From contig NYYF01000006.1 of assembly GCA_002686675.1 (NCBI GenBank), positions 8,679 through 18,668 of the forward strand: 9,990 bases of DNA, in the 5' to 3' direction. Positions 1 through 5,007 of the stretch are shown piece after piece (positions within the stretch are counted from its first letter, which is position 1; each line of letters starts with the position of its first letter). Made by a program: the position numbers and the translations under genes. Under the pieces are notes generated by a model. That model was not told the origin of the DNA, searched no databases, and was given only the letters and a program-made list of their open reading frames with translations. Source of the DNA: Fidelibacterota bacterium. GTDB taxonomy: Bacteria > Marinisomatota > Marinisomatia > Marinisomatales > UBA8229.

Positions 1-906
1 TGGACACCTGAATAAAGATCCATGCCAGCCAAGGTCCAAAGACTGTAAACTTTCCTGGGAAATTGATTTCCTCTTTTGATCGAGGTTTACAATTATTCGA
101 TTATTTTTTTCAGGTTTTTTTCGAACGCCTGAGATAACCACCGTATTAACTTCCTGCTTGAAATGTCGCGAACCGGAATCAGTTATTGATAAAAGTTGAA
201 ATTCGTCTCTGAACAGTTTCCTTAATATTTCTCCGTATGAATTATCCATCCAGCTGTTTGGAATGATAAATGTGAACACTCCATTTTTATCCAAATTCTT
301 TAATGCTTTCAGTAGAAAATAAATGTACAAATCACAACGTACAGATAATTTTATGCCAGAAAACTCAGGTTGAAATTGTTCAATGAGCTTTTTCTTATAA
401 TCTGAAGATAAATATTCCTGCCGTACATAGGGCGGATTAGCAATAATCACATCCACAGGTTTTTTTGATTTGCTATTAAGATAATCACCTTGAATCAAAT
501 GAGGAGAAAAGCTCATATTTCGTTTACAGGCTTCCAGAATTTCCAAGTTTATTTCCCATCCGTGAACATGCTCTGCTTCCCATCCTCTTTTTATTTGATA
601 ATCATATTTATTACAAAGTCCATATATTTCCCGGCAAAGTGTTTTCATAAAAATTCCATCTCCTGCTGAGGGATCTTGAAACTGATACTCACAAAGGACG
701 GTGAGAAAGCTTTCGCCGATTCTTCTATCTGCTAATCCGGTTATAAAAGTATGATATTGATTATACGATATGTTTGGAAAATCCTGAATCAAGCGCCAGA
801 AAATTGCTTCCCTGACCATAAATATTGCGTGTTCATTTGGGGTGAATACAACTCCTTCGCTAGGGTCTGCACGATTATTGAGATATTGGGAGGTTACCTC
901 TAGAAT
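1..906 (-). CDS. N6-adenine DNA methyltransferase, Eco57I/type IIG-like (C-terminus beyond window)
   Basis: The frame is open for 302 codons and leaves the window without a stop. Counting from the proposed start, the class I methyltransferase motifs appear in order: a motif X-like 'GVVFTP' (residues 18-23), motif I 'DPSAGDG' for S-adenosylmethionine (78-84), motif II 'GWEIN' (116-120), 'QGDY' (139-142), the catalytic motif IV 'NPPY' (157-160) and a downstream 'IIPNSWM' block (214-220). DPxxGxG followed by NPPY is typical of enzymes that methylate the N6 of adenine, and the arrangement resembles Eco57I-like, type IIG and BREX PglX proteins. The target-recognition part, and any nuclease, would lie beyond the edge, so I cannot say whether it is a solitary methylase or a restriction-modification enzyme. 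The first ATG (817-819) lies inside conserved sequence, after the GVVFTP motif; an ATT at 904-906 sits 6 nt after GGAGGAG and is the best start. A TATAAT (989-994, minus strand) overlapping the upstream stop might be a -10 box. The gene lies 83 nt after the etf operon and may read through from it. Confidence 0.88.
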   Translation of the reverse strand, partial: MLEVTSQYLNNRADPSEGVVFTPNEHAIFMVREAIFWRLIQDFPNISYNQYHTFITGLADRRIGESFLTVLCEYQFQDPSAGDGIFMKTLCREIYGLCNKYDYQIKRGWEAEHVHGWEINLEILEACKRNMSFSPHLIQGDYLNSKSKKPVDVIIANPPYVRQEYLSSDYKKKLIEQFQPEFSGIKLSVRCDLYIYFLLKALKNLDKNGVFTFIIPNSWMDNSYGEILRKLFRDEFQLLSITDSGSRHFKQEVNTVVISGVRKKPEKNNRIIVNLDQKRKSISQESLQSLDLGWHGSLFRCP

Positions 907-912
907 TTTGAA

Positions 913-919
913 CTCCTCC
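913..919 (-). promoter_or_regulatory. Strong ribosome binding site deciding an ATT start
   Basis: On the minus strand the sequence reads GGAGGAG, then six bases, then ATT in the methyltransferase frame. No ATG, GTG or TTG occurs in that frame between the upstream stop (TGA at 955-957) and the ATG at 817-819. The placement of this Shine-Dalgarno sequence therefore selects the non-canonical ATT at 904-906. Confidence 0.6.
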
Positions 920-989
920 TTATTTATTATATAGACCCAAAATGGACAAAAATATCAAAATAATAATTGAATTCTTTCATGGGAAGTGA

Positions 990-2630
990 TTATAAATTGA
1001 CCCAGGCAGGTCCATCTCCTCCTTCAGGCGGAACCCAGTCAATGATCTGGTAAGGATCCATAATATCACAGGTTTTGCAATGAACACAGTTCGAAAAATT
1101 GATTTGAAGATTTCTGGTTTCTCCTTCTCCAACCATTTCATAGACATCAGCAGGGCAAAAATTTTCACATGGATTCCCAAATTCCTCTGGGCATTTTGTT
1201 ATACAGACATCCGGATCACGAACATGCAAATGTGGAATTTGATCTTCCTCATGAGCTGTAGCAGAATGGTAGACGTCAGTTACTTTATCAAACAGATATT
1301 TTCCATCAAAACTTAATTCGTTATACCGGTTTTCAATTTTGCCTTTCTCCATCCTTAAATGTCCTGATTCACTGGACATTCGGTTTTTAAATCCCCAGCC
1401 TCTTCCTCCTGTAACCAGTCCCATTCCGGCATTTATGAGCCCTCCAAATAATCCGTGGTCAAACGCCTGGTGAAAATTGCGAACCTTCCATAATTCATCT
1501 CTCAGCCAGCTTGAGTTTACCTTCTTCTCGAAATCTGAAAGAGTTTCATCGGAAAAATTATTTTCACTTAACGCATCCACAATTGTTTCTGCAGCCAGCA
1601 TCCCCGATTTCATTGCAAGATGAATTCCTTTTAATCTTTGTCCATTCATAAAACCGGCAGAATCACCAATGAGCATAGCGCCATTGACAGTCAATTTTGG
1701 AATGGAAAACCATCCTCCTTCCGGCAGAGATTTTGCACCATAGGAAATCAATTCACCTCCATCCAGGACCGATTTCATCCAAGGGTGGGTCTTAAGCAGT
1801 TGAAGTTCATGGTGAGAATCCACTGCTGGATTTGAATAATCCAAACCAACGACCAATCCTAAATCCCAGATATCATCCTGCATACCATATAAAAATGCCC
1901 CGCCAAAAATAGTATGCCCAAGTGGAAAACCCATAGTGTGTGCCACATATCCCGGCTGGACAGACCCTGGGGGCATCTTCCACAGCTCTTTGACTCCAAT
2001 CGCCCATACCTGTGGGTTTTTTCCATTCATGAGTTCATGACGCTGAATGAGTTTTTTTGTCAAACTCCCTCTGGTGCCTTCCCCAAGGATAACGACTTTT
2101 GCATGAATTTCTGCTCCGGCTTCATATTGGGATTTTTGCTCACCGTTTTTGTCAATCCCCCTGTCCCCTGTCCGGACACCAATTACCTGATCTCCCTCAT
2201 AGATAAGTTCTGTTCCAGAAAAACCGCAGAAAATGTCAATGCCCTCATTCTCACATTTTTCTCCTAACCAGCGCGTCAATTTTCCGAGGGAACTTATATA
2301 ACAGCCATGATGACTCATGGGCAAAGGAATAAACGGAAATGAAAACTTTTTTGCTTTAGTTAAGTAATAGAGATGTTCTTCAGTTACTTCAGATTCAAAC
2401 GGAATGTTCTGTTGGTCAAAATCAGGAAATAGTTCCTTTAGCGTACGAGGATCAAGAATAGCTCCAGACAGCGAGTGCGCTCCAATCTCTCCAGCTTTTT
2501 CTAAAATTGCAATGCTGGCTTCCTGACCCGATTCTTTCAGCAGACTTTGCAGATGAATCGCACCAGCTAAACTGGCAGGCCCTGCACCTACAAACAGAAC
2601 ATCCAGTTCAAGAACTTCCCTTTCAGACAT
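990..2630 (-). CDS. Electron-transfer flavoprotein:quinone oxidoreductase (ETF-QO)
   Basis: This 546-residue protein matches the single-chain bacterial ETF-QO (the ETFDH family), which oxidises reduced ETF and reduces membrane quinone using FAD and one [4Fe-4S] cluster. Visible motifs are the N-terminal FAD dinucleotide-binding 'GAGPASLAG' (residues 15-23), 'GAHSLSGAILDP' (50-61), 'GEGTRGSLTKKL' (183-194), 'FGGAFLYGM' (242-250), and the second FAD-contact block 'GDSAGFMNG...LKGIHLAMKSGMLAAE' (322-348). The C-terminal ferredoxin-like domain has the four expected cluster ligands: Cys492 in 'FCPADVYE', then Cys515, Cys518 and Cys521 in 'CVHCKTC'. Length agrees with bacterial homologues, and the protein appears intact. 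Its ATG overlaps the etfA stop by one base (TAATG) and no clear ribosome binding site precedes it, so translation is probably coupled to etfA. The ferredoxin domain is fused, unlike the separate FixC and FixX proteins, which argues for the respiratory rather than the nitrogen-fixation type. Confidence 0.96.
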   Translation of the reverse strand: MSEREVLELDVLFVGAGPASLAGAIHLQSLLKESGQEASIAILEKAGEIGAHSLSGAILDPRTLKELFPDFDQQNIPFESEVTEEHLYYLTKAKKFSFPFIPLPMSHHGCYISSLGKLTRWLGEKCENEGIDIFCGFSGTELIYEGDQVIGVRTGDRGIDKNGEQKSQYEAGAEIHAKVVILGEGTRGSLTKKLIQRHELMNGKNPQVWAIGVKELWKMPPGSVQPGYVAHTMGFPLGHTIFGGAFLYGMQDDIWDLGLVVGLDYSNPAVDSHHELQLLKTHPWMKSVLDGGELISYGAKSLPEGGWFSIPKLTVNGAMLIGDSAGFMNGQRLKGIHLAMKSGMLAAETIVDALSENNFSDETLSDFEKKVNSSWLRDELWKVRNFHQAFDHGLFGGLINAGMGLVTGGRGWGFKNRMSSESGHLRMEKGKIENRYNELSFDGKYLFDKVTDVYHSATAHEEDQIPHLHVRDPDVCITKCPEEFGNPCENFCPADVYEMVGEGETRNLQINFSNCVHCKTCDIMDPYQIIDWVPPEGGDGPAWVNL

Positions 2631-3607
2631 TAATTTTTTGCAGCTTCAACAGCTTCCGAAAGTTTCGGAATAATTTCAAGGATATCGCCAACAATTCCAT
2701 AGTCTGCAATCTCAAAAATCGGCGCTTCAGAATCCTTATTTACTGCTACAATATTTTTTGATCCTTTCATCCCAACCACATGCTGGATTGCCCCAGAAAT
2801 TCCCAAAGCAAGATAAAGTTTCGGGGCTACATTCTGTCCGGAGCTTCCAATTTGTCTGGATGGTTCAAGCCAACCGGAATCAACGATTGGACGGGAAGAG
2901 CCCAATTCAGCTCCTAATGCATCCACAAGAGTATTTACAATTGGCAAGTTTTCCTCTTTCCCTATCCCCCTGCCAATAGAAACAATGATTTCTGCATTCG
3001 TCAGGTCAACTCCTCCTGCCTCCTCTTTAAAGGGCTCTTCTGATTGCGTCTTTATAGCTGAGCTGTCCATCTCAATTGAGATCGATCGTATCGTTGCTGC
3101 TCCAGCTTCCGCCTGGTCAGATTGATACGCGGCAGATTGAAGGCTGACCAGTGTAGCACCTTCGGATTGAGACACAATATCGGCAGCTAATTTTGCATTA
3201 AAGACCTGCTTTGTAAATACGGGATTCCCATCATCAACCCTAAATTGAACCACGTCACTGATGAAGGGAATTCGAAGCCGTGCGCTGACCCGGGGTAAAA
3301 AATCCCTGACCATGTACGTATGACCCATAAAAACAAAGCGGGGTTTCTCCTGTTCCAAAACGGATGTAATAGCCTGGGAATATCCATCGGATGAATAATT
3401 ATCCAGGAGAGGATTCTCCAATAATAACACTTCCTCAGCATTGAACTTTCCCGCATTCTCTGCCAGGTCTCCCCCGTTTTTGCCCATCACTAACATTGAA
3501 AGAGATAGATTCATTTCGGACGCAAGTTTCTGGCCTGCAGCAAGAGCCTCTAAGCCCATGCGGTGAATCGATCCTGAATTATTTTCTAGCGCTACAAGTA
3601 TGTCCAC
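2630..3607 (-). CDS. etfA: Electron-transfer flavoprotein alpha subunit
   Basis: This 325-residue protein is the FAD-binding subunit of the heterodimeric ETF, which collects electrons from acyl-CoA and related dehydrogenases. The N-terminal half is the adenine-nucleotide alpha-hydrolase-like fold. The C-terminal FAD domain carries the family signature from about residue 251: 'RQIGSSGQNVAP', then 'LYLALGISGAIQHVVGM' (264-280), 'IVAVNKDSEAPIF' (286-298) and 'ADYGIVGD' (301-308). The start codon is GTG (3605-3607), preceded by GAGGG at a 5-nt spacing within the 10-nt gap after etfB. The stop TAA shares its last A with the ATG of ETF-QO. Length is normal and no catalytic segment is missing. Residues 165-200 form a low-complexity, Ala/Ser/Glu-rich linker between the domains, more variable than the rest, as is usual for the family. 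Confidence 0.96.
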   Translation of the reverse strand: MDILVALENNSGSIHRMGLEALAAGQKLASEMNLSLSMLVMGKNGGDLAENAGKFNAEEVLLLENPLLDNYSSDGYSQAITSVLEQEKPRFVFMGHTYMVRDFLPRVSARLRIPFISDVVQFRVDDGNPVFTKQVFNAKLAADIVSQSEGATLVSLQSAAYQSDQAEAGAATIRSISIEMDSSAIKTQSEEPFKEEAGGVDLTNAEIIVSIGRGIGKEENLPIVNTLVDALGAELGSSRPIVDSGWLEPSRQIGSSGQNVAPKLYLALGISGAIQHVVGMKGSKNIVAVNKDSEAPIFEIADYGIVGDILEIIPKLSEAVEAAKN

Positions 3608-3617
3608 CAGTTCCCTC

Positions 3618-4391
3618 TTACAATACCTTGATTTCTGTTCGCAATGCTTCTACCAGCCGGGTAATTTGCTGATCTATATCTCCAGTGATCATTTCCGTTT
3701 TCTTCGCCTTTTGCATGCTGTAAACACGGGTGATAGACTGGTTTACATCACTTTCAATTATTTCCGCTTTTGGCAGGATTTTTATTTCTTTCTTTTTTGC
3801 ACCCATAATCCCTTTCAAGGAAGGATAGCGGGGCTGGTTTATCCCGGACTGAATGGACAAACATGCAGGCAGAGGAAGAGTTATCCATTGAAACCATCCC
3901 GATTCCAGTTCACGTTTGACCCGAATAGAATTTTCACCTATCTCTGTTTCCATAACCAATGTGGCAGACGACATTCCTAATAATTCACCCAGTATCACAC
4001 CGGTTTGCCCCATTCCCAGATCCAAGGACTGAAGACCAGACAGGATAAGGTCAAACTGCTCCTCCTGTAATGCTTTCGCAAATACACCTGCGGAGCGGAG
4101 AGGATCTGTTTCCGAAGGGCCTTCTTCCGTAATGTGGACGCCCCGGTCAGCTCCCTTGGCAAGAGCTTCACGAATGACTTTTTGGGTTCGTCCTTCCGGA
4201 CCCATGCTAATTACAACCACTTCCCCATCACCATTTTTTTCACGAATCTGGAGGCCTTCTTCCAAGGCATAGGAATCACTTTCGTTAGTCTCAAAATTTA
4301 CGGAAGCTTCATCAATCCAACTGTGATCACTGCTAACCCGCAATGGTGATTCCCCCCCCGGAACCTGCTTTATTAATACACCAATTTTCAT
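3618..4391 (-). CDS. etfB: Electron-transfer flavoprotein beta subunit
   Basis: This 257-residue protein is the partner of EtfA; in this family the beta subunit holds AMP structurally and contacts the donor dehydrogenases. The recognisable blocks are the N-terminal 'KQVPGGESPLRV' (residues 8-19), 'ALEEGLQIRE' (42-51), 'REALAKGAD' (74-82), 'SGLQSLDLGMGQTG' (118-131, the nucleotide-binding loop), and the C-terminal signature 'NQPRYPSLKGIMGAKKKEI' (185-203). It is the first gene of the operon. The ATG follows only a weak AAAGAT-like purine stretch rather than a good Shine-Dalgarno sequence. The pairing with a fused ETF-QO in the same operon argues for a conventional, non-bifurcating ETF feeding the quinone pool; I did not identify flavin-bifurcation residues by alignment. 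Confidence 0.96.
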   Translation of the reverse strand: MKIGVLIKQVPGGESPLRVSSDHSWIDEASVNFETNESDSYALEEGLQIREKNGDGEVVVISMGPEGRTQKVIREALAKGADRGVHITEEGPSETDPLRSAGVFAKALQEEQFDLILSGLQSLDLGMGQTGVILGELLGMSSATLVMETEIGENSIRVKRELESGWFQWITLPLPACLSIQSGINQPRYPSLKGIMGAKKKEIKILPKAEIIESDVNQSITRVYSMQKAKKTEMITGDIDQQITRLVEALRTEIKVL

Positions 4392-4605
4392 TTTGATTAT
4401 CTTTAAGTCAATTTACTTTTTAACATAATTTCTAAGTGTTCATAAAAAGAAGCCATAGGTAATTTATAAACTGCCTGAATAATTATCTCAAAACAATCTG
4501 ATCTTAATCAAATTATTATACTAAAATTAACACATTTGTTATCTTGAAATATCTTTTTAGAAGCGCTAAGTTTTTACCGATCATTGAAAGAAATGAGGTC
4601 AGAAT
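4392..4605. other. AT-rich divergent intergenic region upstream of the etf operon
   Basis: This stretch separates etfB (leftward) from the 35-codon ORF (rightward) and should hold promoters for both. On the minus strand a TATAAT occurs at 4515-4520, about 124 nt before the etfB start, but no matching -35 element is seen at 17 nt and such hexamers are expected by chance in this composition. I see no convincing operator or riboswitch. Confidence 0.35.
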
Positions 4606-4713
4606 TTGAGCCGTCTTCTTGTGATCATTTTAGGAAATGCTCTTTTTATCATCGGTGTATTTGTATTGCTTTGGGCTGTAAAACGGTGGCTGGAAAGAAG
4701 AAAATTGGGATAA
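4606..4713 (+). CDS. Small single-pass membrane protein, 35 residues, unknown function
   Basis: This short ORF starts at TTG (4606-4608), 6 nt after a GAGGT ribosome binding site at 4595-4599, and is preceded immediately in frame by a TGA, so TTG is the only usable start. It encodes 35 residues: a short N-terminus with one Arg, a continuous hydrophobic segment from about Leu4 to Val25 ('LLVIILGNALFIIGVFVLLW' is its core), then a strongly basic tail 'KRWLERRKLG'. By the positive-inside rule the tail would be cytoplasmic. The build (one helix, charged tail, good ribosome binding site) is that of a bacterial membrane microprotein rather than random sequence. I do not recognise a family. It stands alone: etfB lies divergently upstream and the next plus-strand gene begins 294 nt later. 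The overlapping longer ORF at 4584-4787 has no such features and is probably spurious. Confidence 0.6.
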   Translation: MSRLLVIILGNALFIIGVFVLLWAVKRWLERRKLG

Positions 4714-5007
4714 ATAACCTGGCCATTCCTGATAAAAAAAAAGCTTTCTCCTCTTTACAATCTCAGTTTTATCTATTGATCAAATAAAACAGGATGAAAA
4801 ATTTATCCCTTAAACGAAAAATGTGATTCAGAACACACGGTGTAAAAAATTTGTTGTATTCTACTATACGTCTATTTACCTTCGGATTACCTCTAAATCT
4901 GGTTTTGTAGGGACAAAGACTACAAAATAGACGAGTGGATGGTTATGAAATCGAATATATTATTAGTGATACCTATCTAAAAACGAAACAAACTGAGGAG
5001 GAATCAA
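4714..5007 (+). other. Long leader/intergenic region before the secreted-protein gene
   Basis: No convincing gene is seen in these 294 bases. The distal part is AT-rich with an A9 run near 4735. The part near the gene holds two overlapping inverted repeats (described separately) and a 13-codon ORF at 4939-4980 (MVMKSNILLVIPI) that could be a leader peptide but has only weak support. A strong GAGGAGG ribosome binding site at 4995-5001 lies 6 nt before the ATG at 5008. I could not identify a convincing promoter. Confidence 0.5.
4869..4933 (+). repeat. Overlapping inverted repeats in the 5' leader
   Basis: A perfect 8-bp hairpin is formed by TTTTGTAG (4903-4910) and CTACAAAA (4920-4927) around a 9-nt loop. 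A perfect 9-bp inverted pair, CGTCTATTT (4869-4877) and AAATAGACG (4925-4933), encloses it. The downstream arms share bases 4925-4927, so the two full stems could not form at once. The element lies 75-139 nt upstream of the start at 5008. It may be an RNA structure or a protein-binding site; the function is unknown. Confidence 0.45.

Noticed and set aside
920..980. ATG at 978-980 as start of the methyltransferase
   Set aside because: Its frame ends at a TAA after 17 codons and needs a frameshift to join the methyltransferase; it has no ribosome binding site, whereas ATT 904-906 has an excellent one.
990..4391. Nitrogen-fixation-type FixABCX or a bifurcating ETF system
   Set aside because: The oxidoreductase is the single-chain ETF-QO with its own fused [4Fe-4S] domain, and there is no separate fixX or paired dehydrogenase, so a conventional respiratory ETF is more likely.
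4476..4517. AATAATT/AATTATT inverted repeat upstream of etfB
   Set aside because: It is seven A/T-only bases in a very AT-rich stretch and is expected by chance.
4584..4787. 67-codon plus-strand ORF in the divergent intergenic region
   Set aside because: It lacks a ribosome binding site, has no coherent hydrophobic or domain pattern, and overlaps the better supported 35-codon membrane ORF in another frame.
4939..4980. 13-codon ORF as a leader peptide
   Set aside because: It has only a weak GAG upstream and no repeated regulatory codons; kept as a remark, not a gene.
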